NCBI GenBank assembly: GCA_009192285.1
Contig: WBVU01000008.1
Location: 434,001-498,000, forward strand
Source: Morchella semilibera
Taxonomy: Eukaryota; Ascomycota; Pezizomycetes; Pezizales; Morchellaceae
DNA length: 64,000 nucleotides
Direction of reading: 5' to 3'
Positions 45,770-57,149 of this stretch are shown here, in pieces (position 1 is the stretch's first letter; each line of letters opens with the position of its first letter). The translations under genes were made by a program, and so were the position numbers. A model generated the notes under the pieces. That model had not been told where the DNA came from, searched no databases, and worked only from the letters and a program-made list of their open reading frames with translations.

Positions 45770-46670
45770 GGGGCGAGGGCCGAGGATGCTGCGGCATTAA
45801 AGCTTATCTCAACACCAGAGCCTCATCCGCCTGCAGGGGTGGTGTGGCGGACCCTGGCTGTGTAACGCGGAATACGCCGCGGGAGCGGGGTAATTTCCCC
45901 TCCCACAACAACAACGCGACGCGCGCAATTCTTACCTGTACCTTTCATCTCAGTATCTAAACCAGCAACATACACCCGTACAGCGCTGCCAGTCCGCGTT
46001 GACCGTGCACCCCCGCTCCTACAGGCTTCTTGGGTTCGGCAGACGAAATGGTGGGGTGGAGGATAGGAGGGGGTTGTCGGGGGGCGATCCCAGGAGGGTA
46101 ACTCTCATCTCTCTGAGACAGTTCTGATGCTACAGCTGGCTACTCTATGATCCCCACGCGCGGCTTCTACTCAGGATACCGGAAACCAACAACCCCCGGG
46201 GTAATCTCGAGCCCATTCTACGCTGGAACCTGGTATTTAGCAGTCGCTGCTGGCTTCTTGCCTTGCCTAGCCCGCAGGGTGTGATCGGGGGTGTACTGGC
46301 GCTGTGGCCGAACTGTCTACTACAGATGGAGGCCCGGGAACTAAAGGTCATACTGTCTACTTAACGTTACAGCTACTACAAGCCAAAACCTGACAGCAAC
46401 AGAACTCAGGCCTTGTCCTCACTACCCACCCGACTCCCGAACTTGACCCCCCCCCCCTTTCCGCGAAAAACAAATACTTGCCGACACGTCACTCCCTACC
46501 CACTCCGACGTGTCCTCAGGCTAACAAAACGCTACATAACCCGTCCCTTCCACTCCCCCCTTGTCTATGCTTATCTAAACCACGCCACACATAATGTAGT
46601 CTTTTTGTATGCAGACCCAGCCCGACAGCCACCCGACCCCGACAACAGCATTTTTAGTATCAGGCAGCTC
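45770..46670. other. Intergenic stretch, nothing recognised
   Basis: Contains a C-run near 46447. No gene recognised. Confidence 0.45.
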
Positions 46671-46675
46671 TCTAG

Positions 46676-46930
46676 ATGCTTCCGCAAAACGATATCACGA
46701 AAAATCAGAACGGTAATGCTCCAGCTACCGGAGGGGCTGGGTACGAGTCTAGTGGTACAAATCTGCTCGCAACATATAAACAACTTCTGAGGCTAGATGC
46801 CCGTATACGTGTCAATCTGCCAGATAATAATGGCCAGACACCGCTCGCATGGGCGCAGAAGGCTAGTAAATGGGACGTCGTAGAGCTATTGTTGCAACGC
46901 ACTGAGGGCGCTGTAGTCCGCTGCAGCTGA
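46676..46930 (+). pseudogene. Orphan ankyrin fragment
   Basis: The 84-aa frame contains one clear ankyrin module, RVNLPDNNGQTPLAWAQKAS followed by KWDVVELLLQR, preceded by a half module (LLATYKQLLRLDAR). The style (NGQTPLxWA) is that of NLR2, but it lies on the opposite strand about 500 bp from the 3' end of NLR2. No NACHT or start region is present. It is probably a broken copy of an NLR repeat domain. Confidence 0.6.
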
Positions 46931-46934
46931 AAGG

Positions 46935-47440
46935 CATCGCCTAGCTAGCGACAGAGGAATTCTATACCACTATGCTCCGAGTGTACACCCGTCGGGGAGC
47001 GGCTAGCCCAGTTGAGAGATGAGAGATTTGTTAGTGAGTAAAGGTCTTGATTTGAGATGTAGCAGGAATCGTAGCTAGTTATATCATGTAATGTGCTTTG
47101 ATTGTTGGGTTATTTCGGGGGAGGGGAGGGGGTCTATTTCTCTTATTTTCCTCTGTGATTTATTTAGCAATATTGATTTGTATCTACCGTTCAATTGGCA
47201 AAGTCTCTTGACAGCACGCACAGGAAGGGAGGAACCACATGTATCATCACATCTACCGTACAACAGGTACATAACAGGATCCAGAGCCCTTGGCCGCATA
47301 TCACCAGTCGCAGTCTTTCCCCGTTCCCTAGTCAGGGAAAAATAAAAGAATGTAAAGAATATATAATGAGAATTAAATTTCTTCCAGCAATTCCATCTCC
47401 TAAGCACCTAGGAATACTGGTAATCCCACCTACTCTCGAC
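46935..47440. other. Probable 3' flank of NLR2, nothing else recognised
   Basis: Downstream of the minus-strand NLR2. No recognisable product. Confidence 0.4.
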
Positions 47441-47441
47441 C

Positions 47442-47735
47442 CTACATGCCCGAGGAACCTGTATATGTGTTGCGGTTTTCCGTGTGAGCCGCCCATGACA
47501 GCGGCGCCCGGCCACTACCATCTACTAGGTTGATGTCCACTCTGCCATCCAAAAGAAGCACTCCTACCACCCCGTCGTGACCTCCCCCCGCCGCCCATGA
47601 GAGTGGTGTTCGGCCGCTACCATCTACCAGGTTGACATCTACTCGGCCATCACGTAGGAGCACTCCTACCAAATTCTCTTGGCCATCCCCCGCCGCCCAC
47701 GACAGTGGTGTCCGGCCGTTATCACTCTGTGATCT
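47442..47735 (-). pseudogene. Out-of-frame ankyrin tail of NLR2
   Basis: Three further ankyrin modules (NGRTPLSWAAGDGQ, SGRTPLSWAAGGGH, SGRAPLSWAAHTEN) continue the NLR2 array in another frame and end with a stop at 47442. The frame changes within about 47722-47735. The NLR2 frame proper instead ends at 47666 after about 20 unrelated residues. Either this is a real allele truncating the repeat domain, or a base error in the assembly. Confidence 0.75.
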
Positions 47736-50700
47736 GCCAGATTGAGGTCCACGCATTCTCCACGCAGGAGCGGTTTCACCGAACTGCTGTGACCGGCCCC
47801 CGCCGCCCATGAGAGTTGTGTCCGGCCATTCTCGCTCCTTGAGTTGATGTCCAAGCGGATATCCCCCAGAAGCAGTTCCACCACCAATACATGACCGCCC
47901 TCCGCTGCCCATGAGAGCGGTGTCTGGCCACTATCATCTGCCAGATTGACGTCCACGCATTCTTCACGCAGGAGCGGTTTCACCGAACCGCTGTGACCGG
48001 CCCCCGCCGCCCATGAGAGTGGTGTCCGGCCATTCCTGCTCCTTGAGTTGATGTCCACTCGGATATCCCCCAGAAGCAGTTCCACCACCCTCACGCGACC
48101 GCTCTCCGCTGCCCATGATAGTGGGGTTCGGCCACTATTATCTGCCAGATTGACGTCTACGTATTCCTCATCTAGGAGCAGCTCTACCACACTGCCGCGA
48201 CCGGTCCCCGCCGCCCATGAGAGTGGTGTCCTGCCGTTATCGCACTTCGAGTTGATATCCACTCGGCTATCGATATCCTGTAGGAGCAGCTCTACAATCT
48301 TGTCGTGACCGGCAAACGCAGCCAATGAGAGTGGTGTATGGCCGCCATTACTCCTCAAGTTGGCATCTATACGCTTATCTTGTAGAAGCAGTCCTAATAC
48401 CTTGTCGTGACAGGCCCTTGCCGCCCATAAGAGTGGTGTTCGGCCGCTACTATCTACCACATTGACGTCTGCTCGGCCATCCAATAGAAGCACTCCTACC
48501 ACCTTGTCGTGACCGTTCTCCGCCGCGCATGAGAGTGGTATCCGGCCGCTATTACTCCTTAGCGTCACGTCTACGCGGCCATCCCGCAGAAGTAGGTCCA
48601 CCACCTTGTCGTGGCCCTTCTCCGCCGCCAATAGGAGTGGTGTGCGGCCATCCCCGTTCATTAGGTTGATGTCGATGTGGTCGCCCCGCAGAAGTAGCCC
48701 TACTATCTTGTCGAAACCCTCCGCCGCCGCCCATGAGAGTGGTGTCCAGCCTTTCTGATTTGACTCGTTTAGAGTTGTCCCAGTAGTCATTATAATACTT
48801 AATACATCGCAAAGTCTATAATAACATGCGACCCATAATGGAGAAACGAAACCGGTGCTGGAACCAACAAAATCTTCGTTTGCCTTTGCTGCCATGGCGA
48901 CCCATGCATTGTAGGGCTTTGACCGTGTCAAAAGGTCCATGCACAGTTTATACAGAAGACTAGTCTGGGGAAGAGGGCCTGATAATCGCGCGTGTTCTCC
49001 CCAATTCTCCCTTGCGTAATGTATGAGCTTGTCTACCTCATGAGATTTGAACTTTGAGTGGTAAGATATAAGTGCTTTCAGGCAGATCTGTGCCATAGTG
49101 GTATGGTATCTTGTATCGTCTTTAAATTTCAGATTGCTGATCAGATACTCTTGTACCGAAAAGTGAGCGAACCGGAGATTATCAAGACCACTGTCATGAA
49201 CGATAAGGTTTTTGCAACAATCAAGCACCCGAGACAGGGTTAACTTGAGCATATCTTTCTCAAACGGATCATCGCCAGGGCCCACGGCAAGAGCTTGAAG
49301 AATTGTTGCAAGTGAGGGTGTCTGTCGGGCGTAAAGCAACCAACCCAGTATTGAATTTGCAATACGACTAAAGTTGTGTCTGCTTTCGATCCGGTCTATG
49401 ATCCGGTCATATGTTTCTCTCAGGTCCTTTGGCAGCTTTTTAAGGGCTTCTCGGACACAAGCGGCTGTTGGCTCCTCACACAGAGCCAAAATCTGTAGGT
49501 TTACCCACATGAACCTAGAATTTCTTGATGTGAGCGATATGATGTCTCCAGGTAATTCAAGATAGAAATACATACATTCCATTCGCCTTCTCTTTGAGGG
49601 TCCGACGAATCTCTTCCTTTAGTTCATCGCCAACTTCACCGTCTAGCAGGAGCTCTTCTGTTTTACATTTCTGGGGGTCACATCGCATATCGAGTTGTAA
49701 ATCAATATAATCATTGATATCTTTAGTGTTGTCTGATGCCTGGATGTAGTGGCATTTATAGCCGGAAAAGGTACGTGCTATATCTTGTTCAAATCTACTC
49801 GCCAGAAACACTTTAACGTTGCTCCCAGATTCCACTAAACACTTGAGGGCGTAAAATAAACTGCTTCGCGTGTCTTGGTAGCATTCGTCCAGAGCGTCGA
49901 CAATGATAGTGACTTGTAAGTATATCTTGGATAGATTTATAATGAGATCAGTGCTTTCCTGGCATCGGAGGGGGCCGGACGCGTGTCCTTGACGTTCCCT
50001 TTCCTCATATGCTGACGAAACAAGCTTTGGGACAAGATTCGGGTCCCCGGGGCTTTTGAGACAAAATTGTTTAACAAGAGTACGCAAAACTGTTTCTGGT
50101 TTCCTTCGGTCGTCTTCCTTATAGTTGCAATAGAAGTATGCCAAAACATGTTCATTGCTTTTCGCTTGTTGTAGCTCGTCGATAACGTAAGAGCTACATA
50201 TACCAAGAGTTAATTAACATGTTTATTTAGTAGGCACTGAGTTCTCCTTACACTAAGATAGTTTTACCATACCCAGCTAGGTCGTAAAGAGCTGTATTTT
50301 AGCAAATGGCTTACATACAATAGGGGTAAACAAAGACCTAAACATACCATCCCCACGTAGCCAAAGGAGTGAAGATGATTTAGAATCCCTCCACTCCATG
50401 AACGTTTTGTTATCCCGTAACCACTGCCCAGTGTTCTTCTGACGACGTCCACTTGCAAATGAATGATGATCAGCAAATCTGATGTTGGATAGCCAATTTA
50501 AGATTTTCGATCTCCTATCATCTAATGACGTAAACGTAAGCATAGACTTTTAGTCTTAGAAGGTAAACAAGCTCGGCTTATCCTTACTTCCAGTAGCTTT
50601 GTACACCATTTGTACTATGTTCTCGATATCCTTGAGGGGCTCCTTTAAGGTTTTAAGTTCTTGAGCTATTTTCTCATTTTCTATCCCTCAATTAGATGGC

Positions 50701-52081
50701 AAATCGATTGAATGAGTCAAGACGGGCTTATACCTTCTCGTGCTGCTGCCGAGGCTATATGTTGAGAAGTGATATTAGCTTTCATCATTTATAATTGATA
50801 TGAATATTAGGGTATCGCACCTGCTTTTTCGGTGAGGTTGGCCTTGTATTCTACCTCCCTTTCGTTCTCCTTGACAGTGGCCAATAACCTCTCTAGCGCT
50901 GAAAAGAAACTCTCAAGTACACGTCCTTGGCAAAAAAACGTGTGTCAGTCTCTACATCTAGATCAAAAGGAACGCTAGGTCGGTTGCTCACTTCCGGTTT
51001 CCTGGCTGAGGTATCTTTTAGTGTAGCAGAGGTATTCTAGGATGGAAACATATAGCTTGACAAGTGACGCCTCAAGGGACCCAACTCCGGCAATATCCTT
51101 TCCACAGTACAATCTTTCGTAGATGTCACAGTGTACTAATGTGCTTGCTAGACACTCCAAGCTTTCCGAAACGATCCGCATATGCTCCGTGTAAGCTGTT
51201 CCAACCTAAAGATCCAAGGAGGGGAATGAGCTAGTACAGTTGTCGAAGGCTGGTGATCTAGATTTATCAAGGGTAAATTAATATGGTGTAACATACCTGC
51301 AACAGAAATCGAAAGCCTGCCCATGCAAGCGCTACAATGTCAGGATTATGCTGAATTGCAATATCCCCAATCTTTGCATATTTGTTGAGTTGCCTTGCAA
51401 GAACTTCGAAATAGAACACGTTTTCTCCCTTTTCGTTAGTATAAAAGCATCTCTTGCTGTCGCATTGCTTCTTTTTCTCGTTTATCTCCTCAATAAGATC
51501 ATTAAATCGACTACCACTACCGTCCGATCTAGTGATACCTTCTCGATCTTCATCTTTCAGCTTATCCACGGCTTGTTTCCATATCTTTGAGGCCCTGCTC
51601 ACCATGAGGTTAGTTCACATTTCATGATTTCTTCTAATTATGCATGAGAACCATACGTTAAAGCTGTTGTTGGAGTAGGCTCAAGCCTTGGTCTGCTTGA
51701 ACTATCCGACGATGTAGCCGTAGAGGGCTCTATGGGGCACGGAAAGCTATATGAACTAAGAGGAACCTTCGGCGAATTCGGGGTCGAATTCGGGCTCGTC
51801 GTGGTGATCGTGGGGGTCGTGGGCGTCGTGGGGGCCCGAGAGGGAGCGTTTTCTGGATGAGGGACTCCTCCACTAACACTGAAATTGTCTTGATGTTAGA
51901 CGTGGTGGTTTGGGGCTAAAACGAAGATATAAGGTTTGAGTTACTCGACAACGGAACCCCGCGTTTCTGTCTCCGGTGCCGGGAGCGGAGAGCTGGGGGG
52001 TCCTGGGGGAGCAGGTTGTTTCTCCTTGCGACGAAGCACCCGGTCCACCCTAGTTCCTAGCTTCGATAATGCTGAGCCCAT
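47666..52081 (-). CDS. NLR2: NACHT_N-NACHT-ankyrin STAND protein (1251 aa)
   Basis: Predicted fungal NLR on the minus strand. Exons: 52081-51945, 51878-51657, 51594-51297, 51205-50992, 50925-50821, 50754-50734, 50680-50588, 50521-50348, 50276-50252, 50193-49576, 49514-47666; all phases fit. The N-terminus is MGSALSKLGTRVDRVLRRKE then a Pro/Ser/Thr linker. Residues about 120-330 resemble the NACHT_N domain (IWKQAVDKL, HNPDIVALAWAGFRFLLQ). NACHT has P-loop GDAGYGKT (420-427), Walker B IIVDALDECY near 529 and KVFLASR. The helical/winged part has LRFAHFSVQEYL. Ten ankyrins of TPLSWAA type run from about 890 to 1225. The start at 52081 was chosen because it opens an NLR-like leader spliced in frame; a first exon at 51605 is possible but would lose it. 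An AT|G intron (49575-49515) matches one in NLR1. Two MITEs and a pogo element lie upstream. Confidence 0.82.
47752..48155 (-). repeat. About 202-bp coding duplication in NLR2 ankyrins
   Basis: Two adjacent copies (about 47752-47951 and 47953-48155) of a two-ankyrin unit, very similar at the DNA level (for example CAGGAGCGGTTTCACCGAAC in both). The translation is INSRSxNGRTxLSWAAGAGH and SxSVKPLLRxECVDxNLAD. Its high identity suggests recent duplication or gene conversion in the sensor domain. Confidence 0.8.
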
Positions 52082-52258
52082 AATGATCTGCTATGTTCCG
52101 ATGTTGTACGAAGGTTGTTTTGACGGTATAGTGAGAGTATGTTACAGAAAGGGTTGTTTGGGGAAGGATTGAAGTTTCTCGAGGTGACAACAGAGCTGAG
52201 ACTAGTGTGCCCCCAGCCTTGAAAGTGACGTGTCAGCCCAGTAGTTTTGGCACATGTA

Positions 52259-52381
52259 CCCGCAACAGGTCACAAGTACCCGAAAATGCACGTCCTAATC
52301 TGCAGTTTCTATTGGACTAGAAGTCAAAAATATTGCAAAAACTTGCAGCTGCATATCCAGGTACTTGTCACCTGTTGTGGG
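52259..52381. mobile_element. TA-flanked hairpin element, 123 bp, upstream of NLR2
   Basis: CCCGCAACAGGTCACAAGTA at the left pairs with TACTTGTCACCTGTTGTGGG at the right with two mismatches; TA lies on both sides. It begins 178 bp upstream of the NLR2 start codon and so lies in the likely promoter. Confidence 0.8.
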
Positions 52382-52468
52382 TAGCCCCGCTACTGAGCTG
52401 CCAAGAGGGAGACGTAGAATACATTAAAATTCGTAGTCTTGGCGTGTTTACATGCTCATTATCTGATA

Positions 52469-52662
52469 GACGGTCAGTCCAAATTAGGTATCCGAGACTT
52501 AAACCCTTTATGGTAACGTGATGAATATAACGCACAATAAGTCTAAGCTGTAATTTCCAGCATGCGTGACAGTTTGTAACACTTTTTCGATCCTGTGCGC
52601 TTCTTATAGCACAGTTACTAGAAAGGGTTTAAAGTGTCCCTTTGTCAAACGGACTGACCGTC
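52469..52662. mobile_element. TA-flanked element, 194 bp, upstream of NLR2
   Basis: Terminal repeats GACGGTCAGTCC / GGACTGACCGTC are perfect, pairing continues at ACTTAAACCCTTT / AAAGGGTTTAAAGT, and TA flanks both sides. Non-coding. The GAC start resembles the ends of the pogo-type element 115 bp further on, which could in principle mobilise it. Confidence 0.85.
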
Positions 52663-52777
52663 TATGGTTGCTTTCTTAATCAAGTAATATCCTGGCTTTT
52701 TTCTGCCAAGGCCTATCAATGATATTAAGCGGTGGTCCGATAATTGCCTAATCGGGTATTAAATGCCCAGCGCTCTA

Positions 52778-54987
52778 GACGCGCTCCCGGGGGTATGACA
52801 AAACTGGGGGTATGGCGAGTTCGAAGCATTGCAACCACAAAGAACCTCGCAACTCAATGAATTTATTGGCTATTAGAATTTCATGACATATGGTGTATAT
52901 ACAGGATTATCTAAATCTTTAAAGGATGTAGGTGGTGGTTGTGTCTTCTCAAGGCATACTTTTTTGCGGGTTGATCTCTGGCTCTGTCCTTCAATCTTGA
53001 TCTGACTTGCATCCGCATCCTCCATCTGATCTTTTGACAACTTCTCAGCAATCAATGCGCTGCCTCTCTCCACTATTACTGCACTTCCACTATTTAATTT
53101 CCGCTTATCTTGTCTAATCTCAGTACTTTTCTCTCCTTCCCTCAGGTGCTTCTCACCCGCTTTTGCCATCTGCAATTCAGCCCAGAGACTTCTGATAACA
53201 TTTTGCTGTTTTTTGAAGATTGTACGCTGTTTTGTACTGTGGGGACTGGTGGAAAGTATAGTTTTAAATGCTTCCTGATTGAGAGCGTTGATACTAGCTG
53301 GAGTGGTTGGTGTCTTGCATGTCCAAACTGCATCCTCATGCGCCTGGATTTCTGTTGGAGTCCCAAGCCTCGGCGGGGTCGCATTTCTCGGCGTTTCGGA
53401 ACGTGGAGGTAAGGCAAGTTCAGAGGTACATGGTGCCTTTTCTGGCCGTTGAAGTTTACCAAGAATTGCATTTGGTTCGAGTGGGACCACACCGGAAGCC
53501 TGGAATCCAGCCTTGATATTTTCCTCAGTAAACGCTCTTCTGCGAGCTCTAGCCAAGAGATTTGGAAAGTTGTCATTTGTGATAGCACGTCCTTGTAGTT
53601 TGTTGACTTCTTCGCCATAATAGGTTTGGAGGGGAGAAAAAACACCAACATCCAATGGCTGCGTTATATGAGAGGTATGTGCGGGAAGACAGTATGGAAT
53701 TATCTTGTTATTCCAACAAAAGTCCACAACAGCTGGGTTTAAATGCGCATCAAAGCCATCATATATCAGTAACCGCCAACTTCCATTGGCACTATAAGGA
53801 TATTAGTTTATATAACTAAAATAAATAATTGAGAAATATTTTGTAAATGCTTTTAAACTCACATTTTTGATGTTTCCGGATGGAAAATGTTCTCCATATA
53901 TTTCAAGCAAATAGTTGAGTTCATATAGCCTTTTTTTTGGTATGCATACCAAAGGTCCTCCTCTTTTTCACTGCGATACCAACTAGCGGTATGTTGTTGA
54001 CCTTTGAAAATAATTAAAGGGGTACAAATCTTCGCTTTACTTGATATTGCTTCCACCACCGTAGAGAAGTTCCGGCTACCATTCTCTTTAAAATCATGTT
54101 GGGTTCTCCGCACATTTCTGCATATTCTTTTCCGTCTTTTTCCTTTGCCTTGCACAAAGCCTTTTTCATCCAAATTCCAAATATCTTTCTTCTTAACTCT
54201 ATATTTTTCTTTTACGTATTTCAACTAAATTTAATATTAATTTAGTAACGTTTCCAAAATATTTAGGCAACTGAGTAAGTAAATACCTTGATAAAATGAT
54301 CATGCATAACTTCATAATTTTCTGCATTTGCTCGATCGCGTGATAATGGTTTATTGAATATATATTCAACATCTGGGTTCCGATTGAGAAACCTATATAT
54401 CCAGTCCCTCCCAATTTTTCTATTTTGCACACTTTTCTCTCCCAATATCTTGAATGCGAGATGATATAGTACATCCTTGTCTGGTGCGCAATTCCAGTCG
54501 TCCATGAATTTTGCTCGTTCCGCAAGTGCTCGTTCATCTTGTGGAGTCAACAACTGCATGCTGATATGTTGCTCCTGTTGAATTTGATGGTTCGGGTCCT
54601 TCAAATAACGATGTAAAGTAGAATCTGCCAAGTCATGATTTCGTGCAATCTGACTTATATTCGGTTTCTTAGAAGTCTCATTAAGAACTCGGAAATATGC
54701 TGCTTTTGCAGTTGCAATCCGTTCGCTTAAAGGCTCTAAGCTGTAATCACTTTCTGCTAGTGATTGCGAGTCGGTATCTGTATCTGAAATAGAAGAAAGT
54801 GTACTAATAGAGGAGATATCTCCTTCATTATCGGAATCAGGCCAGTCCGTAGACATGGTTTTGATGGTTACTTGTTGATGGTTACTCGTTGATATTGCCT
54901 CTAAACTACAAAATATTCTTCGTTGCCGTTGCTCAAAATCCCGGTTTTCCCACACCCCCAGTTTCGTCATACCCCCGGGAGCGCGTC
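52778..54987 (-). mobile_element. Pogo-type DNA transposon, full length with TIRs and TA duplication
   Basis: Terminal inverted repeats of about 40 bp, starting GACGCGCTCCCGGGGGTATG, occur at 52778 and as the complement ending at 54987, with two differences. TA lies on both sides (52776-52777, 54988-54989). The interior holds a single spliced transposase gene on the minus strand with no visible lesion. Near-identical ends and an open gene suggest a recent and perhaps still competent insertion, about 690 bp upstream of NLR2. Confidence 0.92.
52873..54856 (-). CDS. Pogo/CENP-B-type DDE transposase (616 aa)
   Basis: Cuts and pastes its own element at TA sites. Exons by frame: 54856-54287, 54224-53863 and 53791-52873, with introns of 62 and 71 bp that keep frame. 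A Psq-type HTH (ISQIARNHDLADSTLHRYLK) near residue 70 and a CENP-B-type HTH (IGRDWIYRFLNRNP) near 150 bind DNA. The DDE core has IWNLDEKGFVQGKGK (first Asp), LLIYDGFDAHL (second) and ITQPLDVGVF (third). A charged C-terminus follows, with AKAGEKHLREGEKS. The start MSTDWPDSDN was chosen because the upstream in-frame ATG at 54970 lies inside the terminal repeat. The decayed transposase at 10406-12556 is a relative. Confidence 0.88.
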
Positions 54988-54989
54988 TA

Positions 54990-56575
54990 GAACTATTTCC
55001 TAAATAGGCAACTTTGGGTAATTTGGTCTCTTACCAAAAAACCCAACTTTTAGAAATTCAATATATCTCTACAACCATAAATGATAAAACTAAGATACTG
55101 ATACAGCGGGGGATTTCATTAATCTGGGGCGTTGATGCCTCATACTGGGATAGCGGGGGATAGGTGTCTGGAGGTGTAGGCCTGTTTCCCCAACTTATAG
55201 CCTTAGCCTCAGCCTCTGCCTCTAATTCAACAAGTCCTCTCCCGACCCCCCCCCCCCCATACCCCAGGAAGCTTAATGCTCTCCAGGATGGTCGTCATAT
55301 AAATGCCGCCCTCCTCGTATCATACAGCGGCCGAGGGTGAAATCCAATATAATCCGCGTTAATATTGCGAACTAGCTCATCCGTAGTGCACGCCCTAGTA
55401 GCTAGATCAAGGGTGTGGTGTTATGGTGGTGCATTGCAATGGCCGAAGGCAGGAAGAGTCGGCTGTCGACGGTAAAGAGGTATCAAGGGAGTTCATTGAG
55501 GCTTGTCGACTGCTATAATCATACGATAGTTTGGGCGCTATCTCGGTCGGACATGTTGGGTTTGAGGCTCTGGTCTCTCTAAGTGTGGGGACGACGGGGT
55601 CTAACCGGATTGGCACTAGCTGGAAGTGCGGGATGAAGCGCGGGGCTTGAAATGCAAACCTTGGCGCGCTAACCCTGGTCGATCCTAGCGTAACTACCCA
55701 GCACCGCGCCCCTGGAGAGCCCGCGACACGATGCTATGCTGGGACACGGTCGCACAGCCAGCAATTGCGACCCCCGCCCGATTACATACACAGCCCGAGA
55801 CCCGATAATCGTTTCACCCTCAGCAATAATCGCGACCTTCCAACAGCTTCCGTAATCATTGACTTCCTGTTGTGTTGGACACCGGCCAATCACCTTTTTT
55901 TTTTCGCGATTGAGCCCCGAGCTATGCATGTAATCAAAATGGAAATCCACGTTCACCACATGCACAACGCCCGGTGCCCCAACTACTGAAATCCTGCGCC
56001 CAACTACATGTATTCCCCCGAACCTATGCGTTACTGAGCTAACTATTTTAGATACCACGGACGAGACTAGTCCATTTAGATCACATCATGCCTGCCACGG
56101 CTCCCAGGCCCACCGTTGCTACCACCTCCACCTGCAGACCCAGCTTCAACTCCACCTCCATCCCCATCCCTACCCCCGTCTCCCCTTATATCCATATCCT
56201 GACACACCTAACATGTACATTCATGAAGCGGCGCTGCGCTGGGGGTGCCGTGGTCGGCACTTTTGTAGTGGCTCCAGTAAGAAATCCAAAAGACTCCCGA
56301 ATTCCCCTCCTCCTTCCGATCAATTCATAGGTTTGAAAGGCTCCGTTAACAGCAACCCTACGTATCAGTTATTTGGCTCAGGTATTTCAGTGACAAGATA
56401 GAACCTATGACACCGAGACTGAGCCGAGCGCTGCTGTCATGGACCCTCCACTGTATACGTACCAGCCCAATTATGCACCGAAATGTCCGGCGGGTGGGCT
56501 GCCCACCTAGTAGACACCCAGAATATCAGAAGTGCCCATTGGATGGGATACACACCCGATGGATGTCCGGTGAAA
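54990..56575. other. Intergenic stretch, nothing recognised
   Basis: Contains a C-run near 55250. Short overlapping frames only, without domains. Confidence 0.5.
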
Positions 56576-56579
56576 GGGT

Positions 56580-56890
56580 AGGATCCGCAAATGGGACAGA
56601 GCACCTGCTGCACATCCTGTGCAAGTTAAATCCGATCGCGAGCAAACAACCACGGGAGGATAAGCGTAATGCTGGGTTCCGGGAGTGTCGCAGGAATATC
56701 TATAGATGTATGCCAGAAAGAGTATCCAGAGGTTCTGCATGAAGTCACCTGCCGTGTCAGAAGAGAGTTCATGAATTGTGAGGATTCTTAGGATAGTTAG
56801 ATGAGTGTATGGCGGGAGGTTTAGTGGGGTTAGGAGGAGGAGGAGGCGAGGCGCGCGGCAGGGGAGCCGAGTGGGTTGATTGTCTTGGCG
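56580..56890 (+). repeat. Composite dispersed repeat, copy 2
   Basis: Counterpart of 42510-42822, with CGAGCAAACAACCACGGGAG, GGGTTCCGGGAGTGTCGCAG and GAGTGGGTTGATTGTCTTGG. Here it runs almost directly into the GTCGG/GATATC repeat, without the family 2 element. Confidence 0.7.
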
Positions 56891-56924
56891 GCGACGCGTT
56901 ACGTCATTTACCCCCAGACTCTTG

Positions 56925-57140
56925 GTAAGACCCCCGACTTCCGAGAAGTTGCTGCATGGCGGAGGTCGGAGGGCTGTCGGAGCCCAGTTTACATACAAGA
57001 AATAATTTTTTTTTAGCTTCCGACAAGAAGATTTTAGACTCCGACACAAGAATTGAGGTTTATTCTGAGGCTTTTGCATCGCGCGCGTTTCAGAGACCAA
57101 CATATGAAATGGAGGGTGTCGGGATGGGATGGGTAATTTA
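56925..57140 (+). repeat. GTCGG/GATATC dispersed repeat, copy 6 (short)
   Basis: CAGACTCTTGGTAAGACC, GCGGAGGTCGGAGGGCTGTC, TTTTTAGCTTCCGACAAGAA, GAGGTTTATTCTGAGG, GGAGGGTGTCGGGATGGG. It lacks most of the central GATATC motifs. Confidence 0.65.
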
Positions 57141-57149
57141 GTGCATGCC

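Noticed and set aside
47091-47533. Plus-strand frames near the NLR2 3' end
   Set aside because: No domain, overlapping each other in different frames.
56088-56401. Short Thr/Pro-rich frames
   Set aside because: Low-complexity translation of C-rich DNA, no gene structure.
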